From positions 1 through 64,000 of the forward strand of contig JAEDFN010000004.1 in NCBI GenBank assembly GCA_016292775.1: 64,000 nucleotides of DNA. Direction: 5' to 3'. The position numbers and the translations under genes were made by a program. Shown here one piece after another: positions 19,475-28,814 of this stretch (positions within the stretch are counted from its first letter, which is position 1; every line of letters begins with the position of its first letter). Source of the stretch: Paludibacteraceae bacterium. GTDB taxonomy: Bacteria > Bacteroidota > Bacteroidia > Bacteroidales > Paludibacteraceae. The notes under the pieces were generated by a model. That model had not been told where the DNA came from. It ran no database searches and worked only from the letters and a program-made list of their open reading frames with translations.

Positions 19475-22153
19475 ATGAAATTATCAGAAGTAAAAGTAGG
19501 GGGAAAGGCCGTTATTGTAAAGGTTGCCGGCCATGGTGGTTTCCGAAAAAGAATAGTTGAAATGGGCTTTATTAAAGGTAAAATGGTAGAAGTCATTAAT
19601 AAAGCTCCTTTGGGTGACCCTATAGAATATCGTATTATGGGTTATAATGTTAGCCTTCGTCTTAATGAAGCACAACATATTGAAGTTATTTCTGTAGAAG
19701 AGGCAGAAGAGATTGCAAAGCAAAATACTCATGATAAATTAAACATTATTTCTGAAGATGAAATACGATCTGTAGCTCTTCAAAAACGAAAAGATATTCA
19801 AGTGGCTTTAGTGGGAAATCCTAATGCCGGTAAAACCTCTCTTTTTAATGTAATTTCCGGTGCAAAAGAGAAGGTGGGAAACTATTCGGGAGTTACTGTT
19901 GATGCAAAAACTAATGTTTTTGAATATAAAGGATATCATATTTCTTTGGTTGATCTTCCTGGAACTTATTCTCTTTCTGCCTATTCTCCTGAAGAAAGAT
20001 ATGTGCGTAAGCAAATTGCAGAAGAGCATCCGGATATCATTGTCAATGTAGTGGATGCCGGAAATTTGGAACGTAATTTGTTTCTTACTACACAATTGAT
20101 TGATATGAACCTTAGGGTTGTTATTGCTTTGAATATGTATGATGAATTACAAGCAAAAGGCGATAAATTTGATTATCAATCTTTAAGTAAGATGATTGGT
20201 ATACCAATGATTCCTACTATATCAAATCAAAATTTTGGTATTGACAATTTATTAGATGCTGTTATAAGAGTCTATGAATCTTGTGATTATATCGATGAGG
20301 ATGGTAATCTTATTGCTCAGGTTGCTGATGATAATTTATTGGATAAGCAATATCATACTTTGAATTTGCCACATAAACATACTTCAGCAAATTCAATTCA
20401 TACCGATATCGAAAAAAACAAAAATCAATATGAATTGGTTCGACATATTCATATCGGATATGGTAATGTTATAGAAGATGCAATAATGAAAATTAAGCAT
20501 GCTATGCAACAGTATAATATCTATCCTGATGATTATACTCCTCGTTATATTGCAATAAAATTATTGGAAAAAGATGTTGATATAGAATCGTATATAAAAA
20601 ATTTTGATGGAGCGTCGGAAATTCTTCAAGTCCGGGATTCATGCGAAAAAATAATTCAAAGTCAAATGAAAGATAGTGCCGAAAACCTTATCAATGATTC
20701 TAAATATGGTTTTATTGCCGGTGCCTTGAAAGAGACTTATTTTCCTGCAGTGAAAAAAAATAATAATTCCAAGTCGTCTAAAATAGATTCAGTTTTAATC
20801 AATAAATATCTTGGTTATCCAATCTTTTTATTGATAATTTTTATTACTTTTCAAGCTACTTTTTATCTTGGTTCTTTCCCAATGGAATGGATTGAAACCG
20901 GTGTAGATATGTTTTCTTCTTGGCTAAGAAATTTAATTGCTCCTGGTATATTCCGTGATCTTCTTGTGGATGGAATAATTGGAGGTGTTGGTGGTGTATT
21001 GGTGTTCTTACCAAATATTCTGATTTTGTACTTCTTTTTATCTTTGTTAGAATCGACTGGTTACATGGCAAGAGCTGCATTTTTAATGGACAAGATAATG
21101 CATTTTATCGGATTGCATGGTCGTTCGTTTATTCCTCTTGTAATGGGATTTGGTTGTAATGTACCTGCTATTATGGCTACGAGAACTATTGAAAATAAGA
21201 ATGCCAGAATGGTTACTATTTTAATATCTCCGCTTATGTCATGTAGTGCACGAATGCCTATTTATTTACTTTTTGCAGGTGCTTTTTTTGCTAATAATGC
21301 CGGTACTGTTTTATTCCTTTTGTATTTCATTGGTATTATTTTAGCTGCTTTGATGGCAAAAATATTTAAAAAATTCTTGTTTTCCAAAGAAGAAACTCCT
21401 TTCGTAATGGAATTACCTCCTTATAGATTGCCAAGTGCTAAAAATATTTTAAAAGAAACTTGGGATAGGGGAGTGCAATATTTGAAAAAAATAGGTACTA
21501 CCATTTTACTTGGCTCTATTATTATTTGGGCTTTGAGTTATTTCCCTATGTATGATGGTAAAAACTATGAAGAATTATCTGTAATGGAAAGAGGTATTCA
21601 AAAAGAAAATTCATATTTGGGAAAAATGGGAAAGGCTATTCAACCTGTTTTCGAACCTCTTGGTTTTGATTGGCGCTCTTGCGTTGCCTTGGTAACCGGT
21701 GTTGCTGCAAAAGAGGTTGTTATTAGTACTTTAGGTGTGTTATATGAATCCGAAAATGATACCTCTTTATCTTCAAAATTAGTTTCTGCTGTAAATCCCG
21801 ATGGAACGCATCCTTTTAATCCTATTATAGCATTTAGTTTCATGCTGTTTGTGCTTATTTATATCCCTTGTATTGCCACAATTGCTACAATTCATAACGA
21901 AACTCATTCTTGGAGGTGGACTCTCTTCTCTACAGTATATTCTCTAATGTTGGCTTGGATTGTATCTTTTATATTTTACCAATCTGCAATTCATAATATC
22001 TGGCAAGAATTATTAGTTGCTTTGGTGTTTATAATTGCAATTTTTTTGGTAATCAAAAGAATAATACATCTTTGTAAAAATAAGAAAAAAAATAGTTGTG
22101 AAGGATGTGTTGGTGGAAATTTGTGTAATTCTTGCCCGGTAAAAAAAGAATAA
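19475..22153 (+). CDS. feoB: FeoA-FeoB fusion ferrous iron transporter with Cys-rich tail
   Basis: An 892-residue fusion for Fe2+ uptake across the inner membrane. Residues 1-75 are a FeoA SH3-like domain (RKRIVEMGFIKGKMVEV). The G domain starts near 108 with the P-loop GNPNAGKTS, G2 SGVTVDAKT and G3 DLPGTYSLS. A long linker leads to the Gate/Nucleoside-recognition membrane core (about 440-860) with GFGCNVPAIMATRTI and SPLMSCSARMPIYLL. The extreme C-terminus is cytosolic and holds two CxxC pairs (C875/C878 and C884/C887), like the separate FeoB-associated Cys-rich proteins. The gene follows the rho terminator and converges on the importer operon with a 10-base gap. Confidence 0.95.
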   Translation: MKLSEVKVGGKAVIVKVAGHGGFRKRIVEMGFIKGKMVEVINKAPLGDPIEYRIMGYNVSLRLNEAQHIEVISVEEAEEIAKQNTHDKLNIISEDEIRSVALQKRKDIQVALVGNPNAGKTSLFNVISGAKEKVGNYSGVTVDAKTNVFEYKGYHISLVDLPGTYSLSAYSPEERYVRKQIAEEHPDIIVNVVDAGNLERNLFLTTQLIDMNLRVVIALNMYDELQAKGDKFDYQSLSKMIGIPMIPTISNQNFGIDNLLDAVIRVYESCDYIDEDGNLIAQVADDNLLDKQYHTLNLPHKHTSANSIHTDIEKNKNQYELVRHIHIGYGNVIEDAIMKIKHAMQQYNIYPDDYTPRYIAIKLLEKDVDIESYIKNFDGASEILQVRDSCEKIIQSQMKDSAENLINDSKYGFIAGALKETYFPAVKKNNNSKSSKIDSVLINKYLGYPIFLLIIFITFQATFYLGSFPMEWIETGVDMFSSWLRNLIAPGIFRDLLVDGIIGGVGGVLVFLPNILILYFFLSLLESTGYMARAAFLMDKIMHFIGLHGRSFIPLVMGFGCNVPAIMATRTIENKNARMVTILISPLMSCSARMPIYLLFAGAFFANNAGTVLFLLYFIGIILAALMAKIFKKFLFSKEETPFVMELPPYRLPSAKNILKETWDRGVQYLKKIGTTILLGSIIIWALSYFPMYDGKNYEELSVMERGIQKENSYLGKMGKAIQPVFEPLGFDWRSCVALVTGVAAKEVVISTLGVLYESENDTSLSSKLVSAVNPDGTHPFNPIIAFSFMLFVLIYIPCIATIATIHNETHSWRWTLFSTVYSLMLAWIVSFIFYQSAIHNIWQELLVALVFIIAIFLVIKRIIHLCKNKKKNSCEGCVGGNLCNSCPVKKE

Positions 22154-22163
22154 TGTTTAGTTA

Positions 22164-23141
22164 TTATAAATGATTTAATGCTTCTAAGGTAGTTTCTATA
22201 TTATCATATTTAGTGGCTAAATCATTTATTGTATATCCGTTTTCAAAACAGTTTATTGAAATTTTTGAATTTTCACTTATCTGAATACCGGTTCGTATTA
22301 ATGCTCTGCGCATCCACGATTCGTATTTGTTGTTTGTGGGTAATTTATTAATAACAGATACTTGTAGTGGTCCTACCAACTGATTTAAATGGCAATGTCC
22401 ATCATTTTCGTCAAAATAAAATGATTTGGAACCGAAGGCATTTTGGAAGTAATTATACAACATTAAATCTTCCGGAATGCCTTCTCTTATTCCATCTTTT
22501 GTCATTAACCAGATTTTATCTGAGATTTGTAATGCTAAATCAAGCTCGTGTGTACTGAGAATGAAGGTTTTCTCTGTGGTAACCGAGAGTCTTCTTAGTA
22601 ATAGCATCACCTCTATTCTATTTGGTAAATCAAGATGAGCAGTTGGTTCGTCAAGTAAAACTAAAGGAGTATCTTGTGCTAATGCCTTTGCAATTACTGC
22701 TCGTTGTTTTTCCCCATCAGAAACTTCTGATATTTTACACTCCGCTTTGTGCATTAAGTTTACATTATTAAGTGCTTCTTCTACCTTTTCGTTATCCTTA
22801 GGTAATAGTTTACCATGCCAATTGGTATATGGAATCCTACCCATGGCAACTAAATTTCTGATAGATAGATTTTCTACTTCTATATTGTCGGTTAGTACTA
22901 ATGACAGTAAATGTGCTTTTTGCTTGTTTGTTAGAGATGAAATATTTTTATCCGAAATTAGTATTTCTCCGGAAATAGCCGGTTGTAACCCCGCTAATGT
23001 TCTTAATAAAGTACTTTTGCCACTTCCATTAGTACCTGTTAAACAGATTAAATCTCTTTTTTGTGCAGATAAATTTAAATTGCTCTGTACTATATATTTA
23101 TTATATCCGATATTCAATGCTTTTGTTAATAATTGTGCCAT
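22164..23141 (-). CDS. ABC transporter ATP-binding protein (FecE/BtuD type)
   Basis: A 325-residue ATPase for the neighbouring importer. Walker A is GTNGSGKSTLL (about 36-46). The signature is VSDGEKQR in place of LSGGQ, Walker B is LVLLDEPTAHLD, and the switch histidine is in LSTHELDLAL. The last 80 or so residues extend beyond the normal ATPase domain with no recognised motif. The start overlaps the permease stop by one base, so translation is probably coupled. The family energises import of iron-siderophore, heme or cobalamin. Confidence 0.88.
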   Translation of the reverse strand: MAQLLTKALNIGYNKYIVQSNLNLSAQKRDLICLTGTNGSGKSTLLRTLAGLQPAISGEILISDKNISSLTNKQKAHLLSLVLTDNIEVENLSIRNLVAMGRIPYTNWHGKLLPKDNEKVEEALNNVNLMHKAECKISEVSDGEKQRAVIAKALAQDTPLVLLDEPTAHLDLPNRIEVMLLLRRLSVTTEKTFILSTHELDLALQISDKIWLMTKDGIREGIPEDLMLYNYFQNAFGSKSFYFDENDGHCHLNQLVGPLQVSVINKLPTNNKYESWMRRALIRTGIQISENSKISINCFENGYTINDLATKYDNIETTLEALNHL

Positions 23142-24130
23142 TAGTATGTAGATTTATTCTGTTTTACGATAATCCAAATTATTATTGGTGCTCCAATTAA
23201 TGCACTGATAGAATTTATTGGTAATATATAACCCTCTGATGGTAATTGAGTACAAATATCACATAAGAGTAGAAGGGCGGAACCGATAAAAATACAACCT
23301 AAAGTAGTGTATAGATGGTCGGATGTTTTTAATACTTTCCTTACAATATGTGGTACTGCAATACCAATAAATGCTATCGGTCCCGTAAATGCTGTTGTCG
23401 CTCCTGCTAATAAAGATATTGCAATAATGATTAATAGTCGCGTTCTTTTTATATTAACACCCAACCCTTGTGCATAATTTTCTCCTAATAATAAAGAGTT
23501 TAGTGACTTTTGAATTAAGAATACGATTGCTATTCCTATGAAAACTATTGGTGCCATAATAATCATATAATCCCATGTTACTGCAGATAATGATCCGAAT
23601 GTCCATGTAATATATAATTTCAATGAGTCCGGATTACTGATATTTTGTAATATGCTTACTACAGATCCTGCTATTTGTCCAAACATTATTCCTATCAATA
23701 GGAGTGATACTGCTTGACGAACTTTAAATGATACCATCAATACTAGTAATAATACGAATACAGCTCCTAATGTAGCAGAAATTATTAATCCAAAGCCTGA
23801 TTGAATAAAGATTATAGGAAGTATTGAGCCGGCAAGAATGTAAATGGCTACACCTAAACTAGCTCCAGAACTTACACCTAATACGTATGGTCCTGCTAAT
23901 GGGTTTTGAAACAATGTTTGCATTATTAATCCTGCAATTGATATTGCAGACCCCGTAAGGATTGCCGTAATAGCTTTCGGTAACCTGAAATTATGGATGA
24001 TTTCATAGTAAATACCATCATTATCAAAGAGATGTGATATTGGTATTCTTACGCTCCCTATTAATAAATCTGCACAAAATAGTAATATTACTAGTGCAAA
24101 AAGCAATATATATTTAATTTGTAATTTCAT
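23141..24130 (-). CDS. ABC transporter permease (FecCD/BtuC family)
   Basis: A 329-residue membrane protein with about ten helices. Family marks include RLPKAITAILTGSAISIAG near the N-terminus, QTLFQNPLAGPYVLGVSSGA, and the ATPase-contact region GPIAFIGIAVPHIVRKV. It forms the inner-membrane channel of the importer. Start and stop each overlap the neighbours by one base. Confidence 0.92.
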   Translation of the reverse strand: MKLQIKYILLFALVILLFCADLLIGSVRIPISHLFDNDGIYYEIIHNFRLPKAITAILTGSAISIAGLIMQTLFQNPLAGPYVLGVSSGASLGVAIYILAGSILPIIFIQSGFGLIISATLGAVFVLLLVLMVSFKVRQAVSLLLIGIMFGQIAGSVVSILQNISNPDSLKLYITWTFGSLSAVTWDYMIIMAPIVFIGIAIVFLIQKSLNSLLLGENYAQGLGVNIKRTRLLIIIAISLLAGATTAFTGPIAFIGIAVPHIVRKVLKTSDHLYTTLGCIFIGSALLLLCDICTQLPSEGYILPINSISALIGAPIIIWIIVKQNKSTY

Positions 24131-25257
24131 TATTTTAATTTCAGAATGTATGTAGGAATATATTCAGTTAATAATTCCGGGTATAATGCCCAAATGATAT
24201 CTTTTAGTAATAAATCGGGATGGGCAATGCCACTTTCCCAAAAATCATTGGCACCATATGAATTTGTTCTAGCTAAAAATGCATATACCTCACCTTTGAT
24301 TGCGGAATTAAATAATTTGTGGCGAGAATCAATTTCAAATAATTCTTGTATTGTGGATGTCGGTGCATTTAACCATACATCCGCATTATGAAATTTGTCT
24401 AATACTGTTTCAAAATTTAAAGGAATTGATTGAGTGTCTGAAGTATTTGAATAATAATAATCAGCTCCGGAATCTTGCAATAATTGTCCCATATATGATT
24501 GTCCCCCAGGTACATACCATGTCCCTTTAAAATTACTACCTACCATGACACTCTTTTTATTTGGAATGCTTTTTGCTAATTTCTTGGCTAATAGATAGTT
24601 TGCCTCTATGTGATTAAATATCGAGTCTGCTTTCTCTTTTTTACCTAATAATATGCCGAAATACTTTATCCATTCCGCTCTACCTAATAATGTTGATTCC
24701 GTCCATTCGTTATTGTATAATAATTGGATGCCACTTTGTTCTAATCTTTTTGTGTTATTATCTTGTTTATTGTATGTGGATAACATTAATCCTTGAGGAT
24801 TTAGATTTAATAATAATTCTATATTAATATTGAAGGCATCTCCTAAATTGGTTATTTTCTTCTCTTTATATAATTTTTGAATGGTGCTGTTGTAAATTAA
24901 TTCCGGACTACATACCCCTTTTATAATATTAACACTATCTAATAAATTGATAAACTCGATATGTGTGCAGCTGGATATTGCTATATTTTCTATTGGAGTA
25001 ATTATAACGACATTATTTTTTGGAAAAGTAAGATTCTTTTCTGATGTTATATATATTTTTTCTTGAATATTTCCTTTCTCCCATGGATTAAAAATATTTA
25101 GCACTTTATAGTTCTCGTAATATTCAATATTGAATCCTTTTGCATATTTAGGAGTTTCAATTTTAATCGGTTTATCATTAATCTTGTGATTTTCAGTTTT
25201 AGAATTACAAGAAAATAATAGAACTGTCAGGGAAAAAAGAAATAATATTTTTTTCAT
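24130..25257 (-). CDS. ABC transporter substrate-binding lipoprotein (FecB/BtuF-like)
   Basis: About 375 residues from the ATG at 25257, which gives a lipoprotein signal ending LLFSC (acylated C17). A longer frame to 25359 would overlap maf by about 100 bases and bury this signal, so it is rejected. The mature protein has the two-lobed helical-backbone fold, visible as GDAFNINIELLLNLNPQGLML, KKSVMVGSNFKGTWYVPGG and FWESGIAHPDLLLKDIIWA. It would capture a metal chelate in the periplasm. No TonB-dependent receptor is adjacent, so the ligand (siderophore, heme or cobalamin) is unknown. Confidence 0.85.
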   Translation of the reverse strand: MKKILFLFSLTVLLFSCNSKTENHKINDKPIKIETPKYAKGFNIEYYENYKVLNIFNPWEKGNIQEKIYITSEKNLTFPKNNVVIITPIENIAISSCTHIEFINLLDSVNIIKGVCSPELIYNSTIQKLYKEKKITNLGDAFNINIELLLNLNPQGLMLSTYNKQDNNTKRLEQSGIQLLYNNEWTESTLLGRAEWIKYFGILLGKKEKADSIFNHIEANYLLAKKLAKSIPNKKSVMVGSNFKGTWYVPGGQSYMGQLLQDSGADYYYSNTSDTQSIPLNFETVLDKFHNADVWLNAPTSTIQELFEIDSRHKLFNSAIKGEVYAFLARTNSYGANDFWESGIAHPDLLLKDIIWALYPELLTEYIPTYILKLK

Positions 25258-25259
25258 AT

Positions 25260-25823
25260 TCAAAATGTTTTTAATGTCTGATATAATTTTTGAACAGGTA
25301 GTCCCATTACATTGAAATATGAACCTTCTATATGAGAAATGCCGATATAGCCTATCCATTCTTGAATTCCGTAACTTCCGGCCTTATCATATGGTTTATA
25401 CTTATCTAAATAATATTCAATTTCTTGTGATGTTAATTCGCTGAATGTTACTTTTGTTGTCGACGCAAATGTATCTTGACGAGAATTAGTGGTTATTGTT
25501 ACACCGGTTATTACTTCATGAGTGTTCCCTGACAACTTTTGTAACATATGCCTCGCTTCTTCTTTTGACCCGGGTTTACCATATACTTCTCCGTCTAAAT
25601 AGACTATTGTATCTGCAGTAATAAGAAGCTCTCCGCTTTTTATAGCGTAATTATCCGCTTTCAGTTTTGACAAATATATTGGAATTTCTTCTCCCTTTAG
25701 TGTGTTGGGATATTGTTCGTCTACTTCAATTGTTTTAATTGAAAAATTTATGTCTAAGCCCGAAAGTAATTCTTTCCTTCTGGGGGATTTTGATCCTAAT
25801 ATGATTTTGTAGTTCTCTAACAT
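25260..25823 (-). CDS. maf: Maf-family nucleoside triphosphate pyrophosphatase
   Basis: A 187-residue house-cleaning enzyme that hydrolyses non-canonical or UTP/dTTP-type nucleotides to monophosphates. Marks are LGSKSPRRKELLSGL at the N-terminus, the catalytic-region segment LLITADTIVYLDGEVYGKP, and YDKAGSYGIQEWIGYI near 147-162. The pattern fits the YhdE-like subgroup. It lies inside the eight-gene operon, 5 bases after the prenyltransferase gene and 2 before the binding-protein start. Confidence 0.93.
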   Translation of the reverse strand: MLENYKIILGSKSPRRKELLSGLDINFSIKTIEVDEQYPNTLKGEEIPIYLSKLKADNYAIKSGELLITADTIVYLDGEVYGKPGSKEEARHMLQKLSGNTHEVITGVTITTNSRQDTFASTTKVTFSELTSQEIEYYLDKYKPYDKAGSYGIQEWIGYIGISHIEGSYFNVMGLPVQKLYQTLKTF

Positions 25824-25828
25824 ATTTA

Positions 25829-26809
25829 TCAGATGATTTGAAATATTCCAAGAAATGGAATTTTATATGATGCTGATATTAAATAATAAAATACAAAAGA
25901 GTATAATATTCCGATAAGCATAATGAATTTCAATATGTATGATGTAGTTTTATATGCAGTACAATTATTTCCCCATAATGATACTATTGCAAATATCGAC
26001 GGTGTTGCAATTCCGATTATGTAATATTTAAGTGATAATGTACCTTCAAATGGAATATATTTTATGGTAATTAGTGAGAGTATTATATTGACACCTAACA
26101 GAAGTATTGTGATAAGAATTTTAGATACCGTTTCGCCCCATACTACAGGTATTGTATGACATTCCATTTCTCTGTCTCCGGGAATGTCTTCCAAATCTTT
26201 AACTATCTCTCTTATTAAAGTGAAAGTAAATGCAAAACCGGCAAATGAGCATACCCAAGTGTAAAGCATTTTGATAATCGGGGTTTCTTTAATCATTGAA
26301 TAATAATTCAACAAAAAGGTAGATTCGCATATTAATGGAAGTAATAATACAAGAGCAGAGCAGACTGCTACTATAAGATTTCCAATAATTAATTGCCTTT
26401 TGTATGTAGCGGAATAAAACCATAACGCTCCGGGAGTTATTACAAATATTAAGCCTATTGTAATGCTACGCAAAATAAATGCACATATCAAGCCGCACAA
26501 TACTCCAATAGAAGTTAGTATTGTGTAATAATTCATTGCCGACTTTTTGGATATTCCGTTAGTAATAATTACTCTATCAGGTTTGTTTATTAAATCTATC
26601 TTTATGTCAAAATAATCATTGATAACGTAACCCCCGGCTGAAATAAATAGAGTGGCAACTACACTCAAGATTTTTACAAATAATGGTAAAGATTCTTGAA
26701 TACCGAATAAAAGCAAAATTGGATTTATAATACACCAATATGTTAATATTTGAATTAGTAATATAAATGATATATTCTTATATCTGATTAAGTTAATGTA
26801 GTTTTTCAT
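25829..26809 (-). CDS. UbiA-family prenyltransferase
   Basis: A 326-residue inner-membrane protein with eight or nine helices. The two Asp-rich Mg-diphosphate motifs are visible: NDYFDIKIDLINKPDR (about 65-80) and KDLEDIPGDREMECHT (about 210-225). The family joins a polyprenyl chain to an acceptor; the closest named group in Bacteroidota is annotated as geranylgeranylglycerol-phosphate geranylgeranyltransferase-like, but the acceptor is not clear. Conserved placement between KdsC-like and Maf genes is, as I recall, typical for Bacteroidales. Confidence 0.85.
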   Translation of the reverse strand: MKNYINLIRYKNISFILLIQILTYWCIINPILLLFGIQESLPLFVKILSVVATLFISAGGYVINDYFDIKIDLINKPDRVIITNGISKKSAMNYYTILTSIGVLCGLICAFILRSITIGLIFVITPGALWFYSATYKRQLIIGNLIVAVCSALVLLLPLICESTFLLNYYSMIKETPIIKMLYTWVCSFAGFAFTFTLIREIVKDLEDIPGDREMECHTIPVVWGETVSKILITILLLGVNIILSLITIKYIPFEGTLSLKYYIIGIATPSIFAIVSLWGNNCTAYKTTSYILKFIMLIGILYSFVFYYLISASYKIPFLGIFQII

Positions 26810-26821
26810 AATATTTGTATT

Positions 26822-27343
26822 TTACCATTCAAAAGCGATTTCTGCATCAAACCATTGATTCTGACTTTTTAATACTTGTTCTATTACATCACGCACGCAT
26901 CCATCTCCTCCTTTTTTATCCGATACATATATAGAAATGCTTTTAATTTCATTTGATGCATCAGAAGGGCAGGCTGCTATTCCGCTTTGTTTCATCACTT
27001 CATAATCCGGGATATCATCTCCCATGTATAATACTTCACTATTGTTGATTTGATACTTATTTATAAAATCATTAAATGCATATTTTTTTACTCCTGAGTT
27101 CACATAAATATCTTCTATACCCAATCCTGAATAGCATTTTAGAAGATGTTCTGCTTTCCCTCCTGTGATAATGGCAATTTTATATCCTTTTTTTATCGCA
27201 TATTGTATTGCATAACTATCTTTAGAATTGATAGTGCGTTGCAGCGAACCATCTGTATTAACAGATATCATAGAAGAAGAAAGAACTCCATCGATGTCAA
27301 AAACAAAGGCCTTTATCGTTGTAATTTTTTGTTTGAAATTCAT
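26822..27343 (-). CDS. kdsC: KdsC-like HAD phosphatase
   Basis: A 173-residue C0-type HAD phosphatase. Motif I is FDIDGVL (Asp nucleophile and acid/base), motif II AIITGG, and motif III YMGDDIPD. Size and motifs fit 3-deoxy-D-manno-octulosonate 8-phosphate phosphatase, which releases KDO for lipopolysaccharide synthesis. Related phosphatases of other specificity share these motifs, so the symbol is tentative. The start overlaps the stop of the DUF2520 gene by 4 bases. Confidence 0.8.
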   Translation of the reverse strand: MNFKQKITTIKAFVFDIDGVLSSSMISVNTDGSLQRTINSKDSYAIQYAIKKGYKIAIITGGKAEHLLKCYSGLGIEDIYVNSGVKKYAFNDFINKYQINNSEVLYMGDDIPDYEVMKQSGIAACPSDASNEIKSISIYVSDKKGGDGCVRDVIEQVLKSQNQWFDAEIAFEW

Positions 27344-28128
27344 AGATTCTCTTTTTTTATTAAATCAGATAATATCGTATATACCTCTTGCCATTCAGGT
27401 TCGTTGGCTAACATAGAAATATGTTGATCTATAATCCTATTATCTCCTCGTATTGCCGGTCCTGTTTGGGCTTTTTGTGGACCAATTTTTTTTGCTTTAT
27501 TTATTCCCTCTTGTATTAAATTTCCTAACACTTTGAATGGAATCCTTTTCTCTCTTAATATTTTTTCTGCTTTGATATACATTAAGTTGGAAAAATTATT
27601 TGCGAATACAGCTGCTAAATGTATATATTTTTTATCTTCATCAGTTATCTCGTATACGTTTCCTGAAATATCTCTGGCTAGAAGTTGTAGTATATTCAAA
27701 TTATCCCTATTATTGGCTTCTATAAAAAAGGATATTTTACGCAAATCTATTTTTTTATCTTTACTGAATGTTTGTAGTGGATATAAACATCCGTAATCAG
27801 TACGAGTCTTTTTGAATATATCCATACTCAAAGAGCCGGAAGTGTGAATATGCAATCCTTCATGAACATGAATATGATTCATTACCCATTGTACTGCATC
27901 ATCCGAGATACAATATATGTAGATATTTGAAAGCTTGTTTACATCATCATATTTACAAATAGGCTCCGCACCTACCATGTTAGCCAAGATTTTAGCATTT
28001 TCAATATTCCTACTATAAATCTGTACTATTTTATGCCCTGCATCGTATAGTGCGGGCGCTAAATGATGCGCAACTCTTCCGGCCCCGATAAAAGTAATAT
28101 TATAGCGAGGTTGAGTGGATTTTATCAT
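27340..28128 (-). CDS. DUF2520 Rossmann-fold protein
   Basis: A 262-residue protein with an N-terminal NAD(P)-binding Rossmann fold (ITFIGAGRVAHHLAPALYDAG) and a C-terminal helical DUF2520 domain (HLAAVFANNFSNLMYIKAE, GPQKAQTGPAIRGD). It resembles pyrroline-5-carboxylate reductase and F420-type oxidoreductases, but its substrate is unknown. It overlaps the nitroreductase 3' end by 29 bases and the phosphatase start by 4. Confidence 0.85.
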   Translation of the reverse strand: MIKSTQPRYNITFIGAGRVAHHLAPALYDAGHKIVQIYSRNIENAKILANMVGAEPICKYDDVNKLSNIYIYCISDDAVQWVMNHIHVHEGLHIHTSGSLSMDIFKKTRTDYGCLYPLQTFSKDKKIDLRKISFFIEANNRDNLNILQLLARDISGNVYEITDEDKKYIHLAAVFANNFSNLMYIKAEKILREKRIPFKVLGNLIQEGINKAKKIGPQKAQTGPAIRGDNRIIDQHISMLANEPEWQEVYTILSDLIKKENL

Positions 28129-28627
28129 ATAGAAGTTTGGATTCGTCGTAAGGTTTACGTTCTTCGTCTTTATAACCTAATGAAATGATATTGAGAACCT
28201 CTAAATTATCAGGGATATTTAAAAGTTTCTTTATATATTCTCCGGCAGTTTCTGTTTCTGAGTGCATTCTTTTATAAACTTGAACCCAGCAAGAGCCTAA
28301 TTCCAAATCTGAAGCAGCTAATTGAATAATGATAGATACGATAGAAGCATCCTCAAACCATACATCGCTTTTTTCCGGAGATGCACATACAACAATGGCT
28401 AATGGAGCATTTTCTAAGAATTTACTTCCCATCTCTCTACATGTAGATAACTTTTGAAGTAACTCTTTTTTGTCTACTATATAGAATTCCCAACCGTTGG
28501 TTCTTTTTGAAGAAGGAGACATTAATGCTTGTTGCATGATAGAATCAATTTTTTCTTTTTCTACTATTCTATCTTGATATTTTCTTATTGAACGTCTGTT
28601 TTTTAGTAAATCATGAAAAGATTTCAT
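28100..28627 (-). CDS. Nitroreductase-family flavoprotein
   Basis: A 175-residue FMN-dependent NAD(P)H oxidoreductase. The N-terminal RRSIRKY phosphate-binding segment, SPSSKRTNGWEFYIV and LELGSCWVQV are typical. It is first in the operon of eight leftward genes that runs to 22164. The physiological substrate is unknown. Confidence 0.88.
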   Translation of the reverse strand: MKSFHDLLKNRRSIRKYQDRIVEKEKIDSIMQQALMSPSSKRTNGWEFYIVDKKELLQKLSTCREMGSKFLENAPLAIVVCASPEKSDVWFEDASIVSIIIQLAASDLELGSCWVQVYKRMHSETETAGEYIKKLLNIPDNLEVLNIISLGYKDEERKPYDESKLLYDKIHSTSL

Positions 28628-28677
28628 ACTCTAAAATGATAATATTTAGGGTTAATATGTTGTGAATATTTATGCTA

Positions 28678-28685
28678 CAAAGATA
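28678..28685 (-). promoter_or_regulatory. -7 box for the eight-gene leftward operon
   Basis: The minus strand reads TATCTTTG, 50 bases before the nitroreductase ATG at 28627. The leader contains TTAACCCT (minus strand, 28655-28648), resembling a motif in several other leaders of this window. Confidence 0.5.
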
Positions 28686-28742
28686 CAAATAATTGCATTT
28701 ATACACAAAGGAGAATTCTCTTTTTTTTGTACGTAATAGTAC

Positions 28743-28773
28743 ATTGTATATTGCAAAAAAAATAGTAACTTTG
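28743..28773 (+). promoter_or_regulatory. Predicted trpS promoter
   Basis: TAACTTTG at 28766-28773 with ATTG at 28743-28746, spacer 19. The start codon is 42 bases downstream, with TTAACCT at 28794-28800 in the leader. Confidence 0.6.
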
Positions 28774-28814
28774 CGCGAATAATATATAAATGATTAACCT
28801 TTTTGTAACTACGT

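Noticed and set aside
25258..25359. Longer start for the substrate-binding protein
   Set aside because: It would overlap maf by about 100 bases and place 34 residues before a clear lipoprotein signal starting at 25257.
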